Of a stretch of DNA of 64,000 nucleotides, positions 42,451 through 53,246 are shown one piece after another; the first letter of the stretch is position 1; the number at the start of each line of letters is the position of its first letter. The translations under genes were made by a program, and so were the position numbers. Source of the stretch: Armatimonadetes bacterium Uphvl-Ar2 (GTDB taxonomy: Bacteria > Armatimonadota > Fimbriimonadia > Fimbriimonadales > Fimbriimonadaceae); contig CP021424.1 in the NCBI GenBank assembly GCA_002162095.1, positions 2,046,001-2,110,000 of the forward strand, read 5' to 3'. The notes beneath the pieces were generated by a model, which did no database searches, was not told where the DNA came from, and saw nothing but the letters and a program-made list of their open reading frames with translations.

Positions 42451-42496
42451 GATTTCTACCTTTCCGGTATGAGATGCGCGCAGCGCAATGGGGGAT

Positions 42497-42514
42497 TCCC
42501 GTCCGGGGTACCAA
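42497..42514 (+). repeat. Duplicate of the tRNA-Glu 3' end (att-like)
   Basis: TCCCGTCCGGGGTACCAA at 42497-42514 repeats 42396-42413 exactly, covering the 3' T-stem, acceptor strand and CCA of tRNA-Glu. No other part of a tRNA can be folded around it. It may be an attachment-site scar or the remnant of a lost second tRNA gene. Confidence 0.7.
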
Positions 42515-42654
42515 CGCCGCTTGGTTCCTTACACGATCTAGGGTAGCCTCCGGTTCTTAACATTCCGAACTCGAATCGCCTTCGGCTCCTTAATCATCGG
42601 GGTCTCCCGGTGGGTCTGGCGCGCGGTTCGATCGGATTCCGGTGAAGCGCATCC

Positions 42655-43326
42655 ATGAAGACTCGAAGCCTGCTTGTTGTTCCCGTTCTGGCCGCGATCC
42701 ATGTCGCCTTTGCCCAAGGTGTGGTGGAAGACAACCGGGCCTGGCTGAACATCAACGGCACCGGAAAGATCAGCAAAGACTGGTCGTGGTACGGGGAGTT
42801 TCAGCCTCGCTTCCGCGACAACTACTCGAAGCTCGATCAGCTGACCTTGCGCGTAGCCGCCATCCAACGAATCAGCCCTCGGCTCTCCGTGGGCTATGGC
42901 TACGGCCGTATCACCAACTACCGCCCCGCCGGCGATGTCCATGAGGATCGCTTGTGGCAGATGGTCACCTATAACCCGCCGGCCCTCGGGCCGGTGAATC
43001 CCCAATTGCGCCTGCGCCTAGAGCAGCGCATGGTCGATAGCGGCTCCGACACGGGATGGCGAGTGCGACTCCAGGCCCGTGGCACCCGGCCGATTGAGGG
43101 CACCAAGTGGTCGGTCTTTGTGAGTAACGAGTACCTCTACAATCTCAACTCCACGGATTGGGGAGCCACGCGGGGTTTTGATCAGAACCGTTTTTCCCTC
43201 GGCCTGGGCTACCAGACCTCAAAGCAGGTGCGGGTCGAGTTCGGCTACTTGAACCAGTACTCGCGCGGGGCCAGTGCCGACCGGAGCAACCACGTCATCT
43301 TCTTTACGACGGTCTTCAGTTTCTAA
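42655..43326 (+). CDS. DUF2490 family outer-membrane protein
   Basis: 223 aa with a signal peptide (VVPVLAAIHVAFAQ). The sequence is a run of amphipathic beta strands with the DUF2490 pattern (WSWYGEFQPRFRDNYSKLDQ, then RLRLEQRM and RFSLGLGYQTSKQVRVEFGY) and ends in FFTTVFSF with a terminal Phe. It is likely a 10- to 12-strand barrel in the outer membrane. Function unknown. Confidence 0.88.
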   Translation: MKTRSLLVVPVLAAIHVAFAQGVVEDNRAWLNINGTGKISKDWSWYGEFQPRFRDNYSKLDQLTLRVAAIQRISPRLSVGYGYGRITNYRPAGDVHEDRLWQMVTYNPPALGPVNPQLRLRLEQRMVDSGSDTGWRVRLQARGTRPIEGTKWSVFVSNEYLYNLNSTDWGATRGFDQNRFSLGLGYQTSKQVRVEFGYLNQYSRGASADRSNHVIFFTTVFSF

Positions 43327-43416
43327 GCCTCAGGCGCCGTGCTTATGGGGCAGAACCGCAAGGCGGGGCATTGTTGTTTTGTGGTGACACGTAAGGGCGA
43401 CGGGTAACCTCGTGCG

Positions 43417-43890
43417 ATGCCGCACCAGGGACTCCGGAGAAACGGGGAACAGACCACACCCAGCGTCCTCAACATCTTCGGTGACCTGGTTTCGATCAGG
43501 GTTGCAGGGGCAGAAACGGGCAACCAATACACGGTCATTACGAGTCAGACTCCACCTCTGGGCGGGCCACCGCTCCATGTGCATATCTCTGACGCCGAGA
43601 CGTTCTACGTCATAGAAGGCACGTTCCTGTTCGAGTTGGATGGTGAGGTCGTTCACGCCCAAGCTGGAGACGTGGTTCAGGTTGATCCGGGGGTAAAGCA
43701 CCTTTATCAGAACGTGGGTGCGGAGCCCGGCCAGCTGCTGCTTGTGGTGTGCCCCGCCGGGTTGGATGAGTTCTTTATCAAACTTGACGCTCTCCTCAAG
43801 GAATCGGAGCACCCGCCGATGCCTGAGATTGCGGCGCTGCACGCCCAATACAACATGGAACTCCACGGCCCCCCGATGGCGGCTCGGTAG
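43417..43890 (+). CDS. Cupin domain protein
   Basis: 157 aa single-domain cupin. Metal-binding motif 1 is PPLHVHISDAETFYVIEG (His-x-His and Glu) and motif 2 is GDVVQVDPGVKHLYQN (final His). The metal and substrate are unknown; similar proteins include quercetinase-like and sugar-binding cupins. The C-terminal 40 residues are helical and outside the barrel. Confidence 0.85.
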   Translation: MPHQGLRRNGEQTTPSVLNIFGDLVSIRVAGAETGNQYTVITSQTPPLGGPPLHVHISDAETFYVIEGTFLFELDGEVVHAQAGDVVQVDPGVKHLYQNVGAEPGQLLLVVCPAGLDEFFIKLDALLKESEHPPMPEIAALHAQYNMELHGPPMAAR

Positions 43891-44039
43891 AATCGTAGCC
43901 ACGCATGGCCGTGAGGCGGGGCGGCTGGAGTCAGTGATGCCCGGCGGGCCGTCCGAGGGTCTCTACACGCAGATCGTCACGGGGCAGTTCTGGCGATCGT
44001 TTACTTCTTTGCTGCTGGAACTCCAGGTATACCCACGCC

Positions 44040-44684
44040 ATGATCTGCGCTTTGCTCCTCGCCACCACCACTGCCCCCAGCGCCCCGGCCGGCTCCGTGC
44101 GCCTGTTCAACGGTCGGAACCTGGAAGGCTGGACGCAGCTGAACGGCACCGCCACCTACACCGTGGAGGACGGCGCGATTGTGGGGCGCACCGCCGAGGG
44201 CAGCCCCAACTCCTTCCTCTGCAGCAACAAGATGTACGACGACTTCGAGCTCTTCTTCGAGGTCAAGGTGGACGACCCGCTCAACAGCGGCTGCCAGATC
44301 CGCTCCCTCCAGTCCGAGGGGCTGCAAGGTCAGCCGGAAAAGGGCCGCGTGTGGGGTCCGCAGGTCGAGATCATGGCCGGCCCCGGCCACTCCGGTTACA
44401 TCTACGGTGAGGCCACCCGCTTCGGCTGGCTTTCCCCCGAACCGAACCAGCCCGGATCGAACCACACCATCTTTAAGAACGGCGGCTGGAACCAGTACCG
44501 CATCCTGGCCCAGGGGCCGCGCATCCAGACCTGGGTGAACGGCATGAAGGTCGCCGACCTGACCCACGACGAGGTTTACAAAACCCACTCGCGCGGGTTC
44601 ATCGGGCTGCAGGTGCACAGCATCGCGCGGGGGGCTGGCCCCTACGAAGTGCGCTGGCGCAACCTCCGCATCCTGGAGCGCTAA
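44040..44684 (+). CDS. DUF1080 (3-keto-disaccharide hydrolase-like) domain protein
   Basis: 214 aa with an N-terminal hydrophobic stretch (MICALLLATTT) that may be a short signal peptide. The DUF1080 pattern is complete: RLFNGRNLEGW, then DDFELFFEVKVDDPLNSGCQIRS and GGWNQYRILAQGPRIQTWVNG. It is a jelly-roll glycan-active domain. The region 43891-44039 upstream holds no gene that I can support. Confidence 0.88.
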   Translation: MICALLLATTTAPSAPAGSVRLFNGRNLEGWTQLNGTATYTVEDGAIVGRTAEGSPNSFLCSNKMYDDFELFFEVKVDDPLNSGCQIRSLQSEGLQGQPEKGRVWGPQVEIMAGPGHSGYIYGEATRFGWLSPEPNQPGSNHTIFKNGGWNQYRILAQGPRIQTWVNGMKVADLTHDEVYKTHSRGFIGLQVHSIARGAGPYEVRWRNLRILER

Positions 44685-44695
44685 GGCAGCGGGGC

Positions 44696-44725
44696 AAAAA
44701 AAGTGGGGTCGGCGCTATGCCGACC
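44696..44725 (-). terminator. Rho-independent terminator
   Basis: GGTCGGC/GCCGACC stem (44707-44713 with 44719-44725) with a 5-nt loop; on the minus strand it is followed after a short CCAC by a seven-T run (44696-44702). It ends the NHL-repeat gene fragment and may also stop the DUF1080 transcript. Confidence 0.85.
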
Positions 44726-44745
44726 TCATCTTCGTTTCTCGATCC

Positions 44746-45195
44746 TTACGGAACGAGGGCGTCCAACGCGAAGACTTGTCCCCCTTGACCGGTGAACAAT
44801 CGCCCCGTCCTTTTGTTGACTGCCATATGGCGCGGAATGAACTGGAAAACCTTTGCAAAGCCGTCGCCAGAGTACAGGCCCGCCACTAGTACCGTGTAGA
44901 GTTGTCCATTCCTGAACACGCGAACTTTGCCACTAGGGCTCGAAACGTAGACGGAGTCACTGTCGTCGACGGCCAGATAGCGCACCTCCCGGATGGCCCC
45001 GGCGTTGTCATCATCTCCGGCTGTACCGGTGCCTGCAACGGTGGTGACGTTGCGTTGGACATCAATCTTTCGGATGCGGGCATTGTTGGCGCCTGCAACA
45101 TACACGTTCCCGAAGCGATCGACATCTACCCCTTGTATATTGGAACTGAATTGCGCTGCAAGCTGCGCGAAGGTGAGTGGCACATCGGCCGCCAC
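44746..45195 (-). CDS. NHL-repeat protein, probably 5'-truncated
   Basis: 149 aa from GTG. Two to three NHL/beta-propeller blades are visible (NIQGVDVDRFGNVYVAGANN, then ARIRKIDVQRNVTTVAGTG and REVRYLAVDDSDSVYVSS). Whole propellers need five to seven blades and a signal peptide, neither of which is present. An in-frame stop (TAG) lies about 10 codons upstream, and the upstream DNA changes to a lower-GC patch. It looks like the 3' end of a larger gene cut off by that patch. Confidence 0.65.
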   Translation of the reverse strand: MAADVPLTFAQLAAQFSSNIQGVDVDRFGNVYVAGANNARIRKIDVQRNVTTVAGTGTAGDDDNAGAIREVRYLAVDDSDSVYVSSPSGKVRVFRNGQLYTVLVAGLYSGDGFAKVFQFIPRHMAVNKRTGRLFTGQGGQVFALDALVP

Positions 45196-45395
45196 GTGTG
45201 GGCTCTTCAGTTCAGGAGGGACCTAGAGTCCGAGGGTCCACCAAGTGACATGACGATGTATGCAATAAGTAATTTAACGCATGTGAGCTGTCAGTCCTGC
45301 GGGCTTCAATCAAAGTCTAAAAGAGGCCAAAAGCGTTGGCCTAAACCAATGATGGAACTTAGGTTCTTCCCGAACTCTTTCTGGATCCTGAGTTG

Positions 45396-46193
45396 TCACG
45401 CACGGACTACAGTGCGCTTGCGGAGAATGGATAGCAGACCGATACCCAATGCGACAATGGAAGCTGGCTCGGGCACAGCTGTTGTTGTTAGGGTGATGTC
45501 ATCAAGCAACGTCGTACGGTCATCAACTCCGGTCAAGTTTCCAAATGAGTCGTACACAAAGGGGCTCAAGCTGTTAAAGTTGAGCGTGTATGTTCGCCCC
45601 GAGATAAGCGTGAAGCTTGTGCCGGTTCGCGCGAACCAACCCTGTTTTCCGGCCAGAGTGAAGCGATCGTCAGGAGCATTTGTCCAGCTGTTTGAATCCA
45701 AACCCAGAAACACCTCACTTGTGTAACTCCCAATAAGTTGTGTGTTGCCGAAGTTATCAACGAGAGTAACGTTATACTCGTTCTGTCGGCCAAACCATGT
45801 ATGCTCTCTCCAGGAATTCCGATTTGAGTCGAACCAAGAAAGGGTGCCGATGGCGTCTTCAGTCGCAAGGAAGGACTGTGACATTGTCTGACGATCTTTT
45901 ATGATGCCCATGACATCGCCAGTGCGCGCCCACTTCCAGCCCGTAGTGAAATCCTCAGTGCGAGCAATTGCGCCGCCTGTCCATGCACCAGCAAAGTTGT
46001 TTTGCCAAGAACTCCATCCCCAATTGCTCCAGGCGGCACCCCATTTTGAACCGTCGGATTGCAGATAAAAAGGATTTTCTTGAGATACCGCCTGATTCTC
46101 GAAGCTGCCGTCCAAAAGAGTCGTTGCATTTGCCGGAACGACTAGTGCAAGGTGCGTGGCGATCGTAAGAGCGAGTTTAGATGGGAGTTTCAT
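45396..46193 (-). CDS. PEP-CTERM sorting-domain protein
   Basis: About 265 aa from ATG 46193. A signal peptide (LALTIATHLALVVPANA) is followed by a Trp- and Asn-rich beta-sandwich-like body (FENQAVSQENPFYLQSDG, then WGAAWSNWGWSSWQNNFAGA). The C-terminus is a PEP-CTERM signal: VPEP, a hydrophobic helix (ASIVALGIGLLSIL) and RKR. An exosortase should cleave it, but none is in the window. Codon use and base composition are more AT-rich than in neighbours. Confidence 0.85.
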   Translation of the reverse strand: MKLPSKLALTIATHLALVVPANATTLLDGSFENQAVSQENPFYLQSDGSKWGAAWSNWGWSSWQNNFAGAWTGGAIARTEDFTTGWKWARTGDVMGIIKDRQTMSQSFLATEDAIGTLSWFDSNRNSWREHTWFGRQNEYNVTLVDNFGNTQLIGSYTSEVFLGLDSNSWTNAPDDRFTLAGKQGWFARTGTSFTLISGRTYTLNFNSLSPFVYDSFGNLTGVDDRTTLLDDITLTTTAVPEPASIVALGIGLLSILRKRTVVRA

Positions 46194-46725
46194 TTCTCTA
46201 AAAGCGATGTCGGAATTCGCGGCGGCCTTCAGTGTTTCATGAGATGATCGAACAAAGCCATACGATATTGTACACGACACTTTCTGTTAGTCGCAATCAG
46301 TAATGTTGCGGGAATCAATCAGGCACAGGTTCCCAGCATAACTACTAGGAGTCGCGACTGTGCTTGGTGCGTTACCAAATCCTTCTAACCAAGCATGGGG
46401 TTCGTCAAGCGTTGTGTGTCTAGGCTTGCACGATGGCTTAGACCCAGAAAGACTGCGTTGCAGGAGGTTCGTTGCTGTAGAGGTGCTGAGCTCATCTTCG
46501 ACTCGGTGTGTATCGGGATCGAACATAGCATAGCGCTGATTGAGTGTTGCGGGCGGAAGCTGACTGCATCAACAGGTCTCGTAGCTGAAGGCGTGCTTGA
46601 CCTCTCCAGAAATAGCTGCTAGCCTCTCGTGCCCGGTACTGCTGGGAATGAGAGGAGTGTATAGATGGCCTATTGGATTGTTTCGTATTGCATTGTTCGA
46701 TATTCATCTGGTTAGATGTTTTTTG
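46194..46725. other. AT-richer intergenic stretch without a supported gene
   Basis: About 530 bp. Two short ORFs (plus strand 46395-46622, minus strand 46287-46526) lack ribosome sites, family features or a conserved look, and I do not call them. The 46194-46320 part is likely the promoter region of the PEP-CTERM gene. The base composition is visibly poorer in GC than the flanks. Confidence 0.5.
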
Positions 46726-47442
46726 ATGTTCACCGCCGTGGCCCTGCTGGCAAGTGTCAAGCCTTCGGACGCCGCTTTGCTCTTGGCTGGCGGTGGCTCG
46801 ACCACTCCCGAGATGGTGCGGACCTTCATCCAGGCCATCGGGGGGCCGGACCAACCGATCTTGGTTGTCCCCCTCATGCGGGAGAGGGCGGACGAAGCGG
46901 GACGTCAGTCGGCTGACTTCTTACGGGAAAACGGGGCCAAGAACGTGGACGTGTTTCTCGAAGTTGAATACCGTCCCTTGGACCAGGCTGCCACCCGGAC
47001 TCGTTTCCTGCGGGCAAAGGGACTTTGGCTACCCGGCGGTGATCAAGGCCTGTTCATGCAAAGGCTGGGCTCGAGTTTCGCCAAAGACCTCTTTCAGCTG
47101 GCCCACCGCCGGGGGATCTCGGTGTTCGGCACCAGTGCCGGAGCCATGCTGATGAGCGACCCGATGATTGATGGTTGGGAGGATGACACTCGGCCTAAGC
47201 GATCGCCGGGGTTGGGGCTGATTCCTGTGCTGGTGGATACGCACTACCGCGAACGCGAAAGGCAGGGGAGGCTGCGGTTTGCCTTCGAGAACTGGAACTC
47301 GCACACCCGGGCCCTCGGCCTGAGCGAGGGGGAATGGATCTTGTGGCAAGGTGGCCGGGTTCGGCAGTCCTCCGGTCGCCCGGAGTGGGTTGAGTCTCCT
47401 GCTTTACCGCAGAGCACTGGGCGTAGAAAGGTCCAAATCTAA
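46726..47442 (+). CDS. Cyanophycinase-like S51 family peptidase
   Basis: About 238 aa. Residues near the start have the Gly-rich loop LLLAGGGSTTPEMV. LWLPGGDQGLFMQ and the nucleophile motif GTSAGAMLMSD (Ser) follow, then a His in DTHYRERERQGRL, in the order of cyanophycinase and S51 dipeptidases. A hydrophobic N-terminus (MFTAVALLASVKPSDA) may be a signal peptide. The ATG at 46726 is uncertain. Cyanophycin is only one possible substrate. Its stop TAA overlaps the next ATG (TAATG). Confidence 0.8.
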   Translation: MFTAVALLASVKPSDAALLLAGGGSTTPEMVRTFIQAIGGPDQPILVVPLMRERADEAGRQSADFLRENGAKNVDVFLEVEYRPLDQAATRTRFLRAKGLWLPGGDQGLFMQRLGSSFAKDLFQLAHRRGISVFGTSAGAMLMSDPMIDGWEDDTRPKRSPGLGLIPVLVDTHYRERERQGRLRFAFENWNSHTRALGLSEGEWILWQGGRVRQSSGRPEWVESPALPQSTGRRKVQI

Positions 47443-47932
47443 TGTCTGGGATCAACAATCCCATCGACCCCGGCCCCCGCATCGGCCACGTGCATCTGCG
47501 CGTCGCCGATCTGGACCGCGCCCTCGCCTTTTATCACGGCGTGCTCGGCTTCGATATCACGCAGCGCATGGGGCGTGGCGCAGGGGCTACCACCACCACA
47601 TCGGCCTCAACACTTTGCAGAGCCGCAATGGTTCGCCGCCGCCTCCAGTAAGCACGGGGCTGTATCACTTCGCGATCCTTTACCCAACCCGTCGTGCACT
47701 CGCTCAAGCACTGGAATGCCTGAATCAGTCTTTTTACGAGATTAATGGCGCTGCCGACCACGGGGTCAGCGAGGCGATTTATCTCTGCGACCCCGACCAA
47801 AACGGCGTCGAGCTTTACTGGGATCGCCCCGTAGAAGACTGGCCCCGCGATGAAGCGGGCGAGTTGAAAATGGTCTCGGAGCCGCTGGATCTGGCCGCCC
47901 TGCTAGCCGAGTTCGATGACGCCAGCCGTTAA
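47442..47932 (+). pseudogene. VOC family (glyoxalase/catechol dioxygenase-like) gene, broken
   Basis: The first part (47442 onward) reads RIGHVHLRVADLDRALAFYHGVLGF. The second, in another frame from about 47587, reads GYHHHIGLNTLQSRNGSPPPPVSTG, then GVSEAIYLCDPDQNGVELYWDRP. The family normally has AAFLSAGGYHHH-like residues at the joint; about five residues plus one base appear to be missing (a deletion of about 16 nt near 47577-47587). This is not a single homopolymer error, so the gene is probably truly inactivated. Confidence 0.75.
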
Positions 47933-47969
47933 CTCGCAGCCCGCCCGACTTCGTGTATAAAGAAAGGGA

Positions 47970-48401
47970 ATGGGCACGCGGAACGCTTGGGAGAAAACGC
48001 GACAGGATCACGCCAAGGAATCGGCGGAAGACTACGTGGAAGCCATCTACCGGCTGGAATCTCAAGCGCGGGACGCGGGCGATGATCGCCGCCAAGTGCG
48101 CCTGACCGACCTGGCCGATCAATTCCAGGTCAGTGCCCCCACCGTCAGCAAATTACTGGCCCGGTTAGAGTCAGAAGGGTTGGTGAGCGTGCAGCCGCGC
48201 AGCCACATTGAGTTGACCGAGGAAGGGCTGCGCGTGGCCGAGCAGAGCCTGCGCCGCCACCAGATCGTGGTGGACTTCTTGGAAAAACTGGGGGTCTCAG
48301 CGCACCAGGCCGAGCTCGATGCCGAAGGCATTGAACACCACGTGAGCCAAGAAACCTTAATCGCCATGCAGCGGTTTTTGGAGCAAGAATTCAAGGACTA
48401 G
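47970..48401 (+). CDS. mntR: MntR-like manganese/iron-dependent repressor (DtxR family)
   Basis: 143 aa. N-terminal winged helix (EDYVEAIYRLE, then VRLTDLADQFQVSAPTVSKLL and GLVSVQPRSHIELTEEG) and a helical dimerisation and metal domain (VVDFLEKLGVSAHQAELDAE and EGIEHHVSQETL). No SH3-like third domain, as in MntR rather than DtxR. It probably represses metal uptake genes, but none are adjacent. It converges with the DinB-like gene with a 4-nt overlap. Confidence 0.88.
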   Translation: MGTRNAWEKTRQDHAKESAEDYVEAIYRLESQARDAGDDRRQVRLTDLADQFQVSAPTVSKLLARLESEGLVSVQPRSHIELTEEGLRVAEQSLRRHQIVVDFLEKLGVSAHQAELDAEGIEHHVSQETLIAMQRFLEQEFKD

Positions 48402-48880
48402 CCGACGTAGACTTGTTGATCCCCCCAACAAGTTTGGAGGAAGTCAATTTGGCCGCAGTGGAGGTTGGCGTGGGTGGCGGGGAGGTCCACCAAGAACCGC
48501 ATCGGCATGCTCCAGCCCTGCCCGGAATCCAGCATTGCGTTCAGATCCTCGGGCTGAAGAGCATCCATCGCCGCCAGAACCCGCTCCGTCCCCGCCCGGA
48601 AAGCCGCTTCTACTTCTCCTCGAAATGTCACCGCCCGCTCCTCCTGCTCCCGCGCGGCCAACCATTCATCCAAATTATCCGGCTGCGGCAACACACGCGT
48701 CTCCATCATCGCCGCAAAGCGGGCGGCATAGAGGGCGGTGTGCGCGGCAATGTGGAGGGGTGATTTGGCCCCCGGCGCGGCCTGCCAGTGCAGCCGTTCA
48801 TCCGGCACCTTGGAGAAGTTGCGGAGGAACATCTCCATTGCACTCACGGCCCGCTTCTTGGCGGCTTCAATCTCAGTCAT
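48398..48880 (-). CDS. DinB-like four-helix metal-binding protein
   Basis: About 160 aa from ATG 48880. DinB/YfiT-like helical bundle: an early His in RLHWQAAPGAKSPLHIAAHT and late His residues in THANLHCGQIDFLQ would bind one metal. Family members include thiol transferases; the substrate is unknown. It is divergent from the SIMPL-domain gene. Confidence 0.82.
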   Translation of the reverse strand: MTEIEAAKKRAVSAMEMFLRNFSKVPDERLHWQAAPGAKSPLHIAAHTALYAARFAAMMETRVLPQPDNLDEWLAAREQEERAVTFRGEVEAAFRAGTERVLAAMDALQPEDLNAMLDSGQGWSMPMRFLVDLPATHANLHCGQIDFLQTCWGDQQVYVG

Positions 48881-48947
48881 GGCCAGACTACAACCGACTT
48901 TGCCGCGTGGTGAAACCACGCTGGCAGCAGTCGGCGTCTACATTTAC

Positions 48948-49673
48948 ATGCGCTGGCCGCTCATCCCCGTGTCCCTTGGCGTTTTGGCAGCCTTAGGTTG
49001 CCAGCCCGCCCCGCAAGTTATCGTCAACCCCAATGCCACGCAAAGTGGCCTTACCGTCTCGGGTACGGCCACCGTGCGGGTGAAGCCAACCCTCGTGGTG
49101 TTGAGGCTGGGTGCGAACTTCACGGACGGCAGCATCAAGACTGCCAAATCCAAGACCGAGACCACCATCAAGGCGATTGCAGCGGCGGTGTCCCGCGAGA
49201 AGATTGCGCCCGAAGACGTTCAAACCACGTCCTTCCGGCTTAACCAAACCTATCTGGACAATGGCCGTCGCATGGCCTGGAATTGCCAATCCTCGCTCGA
49301 AATCCGAGTGAAGGATATCGAGAGCGCGCCCCAGGTCCTGGAAGCCGCGCTCGCTGCCGGCGCTAATCAAGTGCAAAGCGTCGAGTACACCGTAGAGGAA
49401 TTGCAGGAGGTTCGGGCTAAGGCCCGGGATGAAGCCTGCCAAGTTGCACAGGCCAAAGCGGACCAATACGGGCGCAATTTCGGGGTGAAAGTCGGCAAGC
49501 CCATTTCGATTTCAGAGACTACGCCCGGCGGCTGGTACTACGGCAGCAACACCATGGCCCAGCGAATGAGCGCGGACATGCCTGCGGCATCGGCTGGAGA
49601 TAGTGAGCGAATTTTGAGTTCAGGATCCGTCGAAGTCCAACTCACTGTGAATGTGAACTATTCCCTCAACTAG
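48948..49673 (+). CDS. SIMPL (DUF541) domain lipoprotein
   Basis: About 241 aa. ATG 48948 gives a signal peptide ending in lipobox LAALGC, so the mature protein is lipid-anchored. The SIMPL domain follows: LTVSGTATVRVKPTLVVLRLG, then TSFRLNQTYLDNGRRM and ARDEACQVAQAKADQYGRNFG. In other bacteria related proteins contribute to oxidative stress resistance, which fits the katG neighbour. No -35/-10 pair stands out. Confidence 0.88.
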   Translation: MRWPLIPVSLGVLAALGCQPAPQVIVNPNATQSGLTVSGTATVRVKPTLVVLRLGANFTDGSIKTAKSKTETTIKAIAAAVSREKIAPEDVQTTSFRLNQTYLDNGRRMAWNCQSSLEIRVKDIESAPQVLEAALAAGANQVQSVEYTVEELQEVRAKARDEACQVAQAKADQYGRNFGVKVGKPISISETTPGGWYYGSNTMAQRMSADMPAASAGDSERILSSGSVEVQLTVNVNYSLN

Positions 49674-49684
49674 GAGCAATCAGA

Positions 49685-49719
49685 CCCTCTTATCTGGACT
49701 CAGCCCAGATAAGAGGGGG
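49685..49719 (+). promoter_or_regulatory. Perfect 13-bp hairpin/dyad at the perR-like ribosome site
   Basis: CCCTCTTATCTGG (49685-49697) pairs with CCAGATAAGAGGG (49705-49717) across a 7-nt loop. The purine-rich AGAGGGGG that would serve as the ribosome site of the GTG at 49732 lies in the 3' arm. It could be an RNA switch, a protein operator (dyad) or the terminator of the SIMPL gene; no T-run follows, which argues against the last. Confidence 0.55.
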
Positions 49720-49731
49720 TAACGTGACGTT

Positions 49732-52436
<2,705 letters not shown>

Positions 52437-52450
52437 GCGGACGGGCACAC

Positions 52451-52492
52451 ACGGCCTCGGGGGTCTCTGGCCTCCGGGGCCGTTTAGGTTTT
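52451..52492 (+). terminator. Terminator after katG
   Basis: ACGGCC...CGG-GG pairs with CCTCCG-GGCCGT (52451-52463 with 52471-52483, two mismatches) followed by TTAGGTTTT. A moderate Rho-independent terminator, also close to the stop of the convergent DUF1905 gene. Confidence 0.7.
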
Positions 52493-52781
52493 AGCCAGAG
52501 CCAAGCCGCACCGTGCCCACCACCACTGAATCCACCGTCAGGTTCTCGGCGCGTTGCAGGTCTACTTTGAGCGGCACGAGATAGCCCCCATCCTTGGGCA
52601 TCAGGCTCGTTTTCACCGTGGTGTCCCCGACGGTTACCGTGCAGGTGATGCACCCCCAGCCGTAGCTCAGCTCCCGGGCCACGGCCCGCACCTGTGCGGC
52701 GGCTTCTTCGGGCAGGCGGGCAAAGAGGAACGGGGCCGGGCCGCGCCACTCAAAGGCCACCGCTTCAAAGGGGATTTCCAT
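52491..52781 (-). CDS. DUF1905 domain protein
   Basis: About 96 aa. DUF1905 pattern: AFEWRGPAPFLFARLPEEAA, then YGWGCITCTVTVGDTTVKTS, PKDGGYLVPLKVDLQRAENL and VDSVVVGTVRL. A small soluble beta-rich protein of unknown function. ATG 52781 or GTG 52784 is the start. Confidence 0.85.
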   Translation of the reverse strand: MEIPFEAVAFEWRGPAPFLFARLPEEAAAQVRAVARELSYGWGCITCTVTVGDTTVKTSLMPKDGGYLVPLKVDLQRAENLTVDSVVVGTVRLGSG

Positions 52782-52873
52782 CACTATCGCCCGAGTTTAG
52801 CGGAACGTGGTCATAGCCCACCTTGGGGGTCCAGCAACCTGGTTGGCTACCCCGGCGTAATCTCGATTGAAAG

Positions 52874-53239
52874 ATGGCTGCATGCGAAATGAGCCCCCCG
52901 AGCAAACGGGCGTACATCAGCGCCGTCGGCGAAGAACTCGTCAAGCGGCACGGCAAAAAGAAACACTACGACCCGGCGGATATCCGCACGGCCTCACTGG
53001 CCCGGGGCTTTGCCATTGATTACGTTTGCTGGGCGCATGCGGTTTTTGCCACTTCCGGCGACTTCAAAGCCCTTCACGATGCTCTGGGAGAAGCCTGCAA
53101 CTACACCGCGATGCGGGCTGAGGTCTTGAAGGACCTTTCCGGCGGCTCATTCCAGTGGCCCGACGTGGATCTTTCGTGGCTAGATTGGCCGGATATTGAC
53201 CTTTCCGGCATCTTCGATTGGTTCCCTTGGAATCCGTAA
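52874..53239 (+). CDS. Hypothetical protein with Trp-Pro-Asp repeats
   Basis: 121 aa. No family recognised. The first 90 residues are helical in look and contain no signal peptide. The C-terminus carries a short degenerate tandem repeat: WPDVDLSWLD, WPDIDLSGIFD, then WFPWNP. An ATG at 52889 is an alternative start. It converges with the flavoprotein gene by 7 nt. Confidence 0.65.
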   Translation: MAACEMSPPSKRAYISAVGEELVKRHGKKKHYDPADIRTASLARGFAIDYVCWAHAVFATSGDFKALHDALGEACNYTAMRAEVLKDLSGGSFQWPDVDLSWLDWPDIDLSGIFDWFPWNP

Positions 53240-53246
53240 GTCGGCT

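Noticed and set aside
46287-46622. Two short ORFs in the AT-rich gap (79 aa minus, 75 aa plus)
   Set aside because: No ribosome site, no family pattern and mutual overlap.
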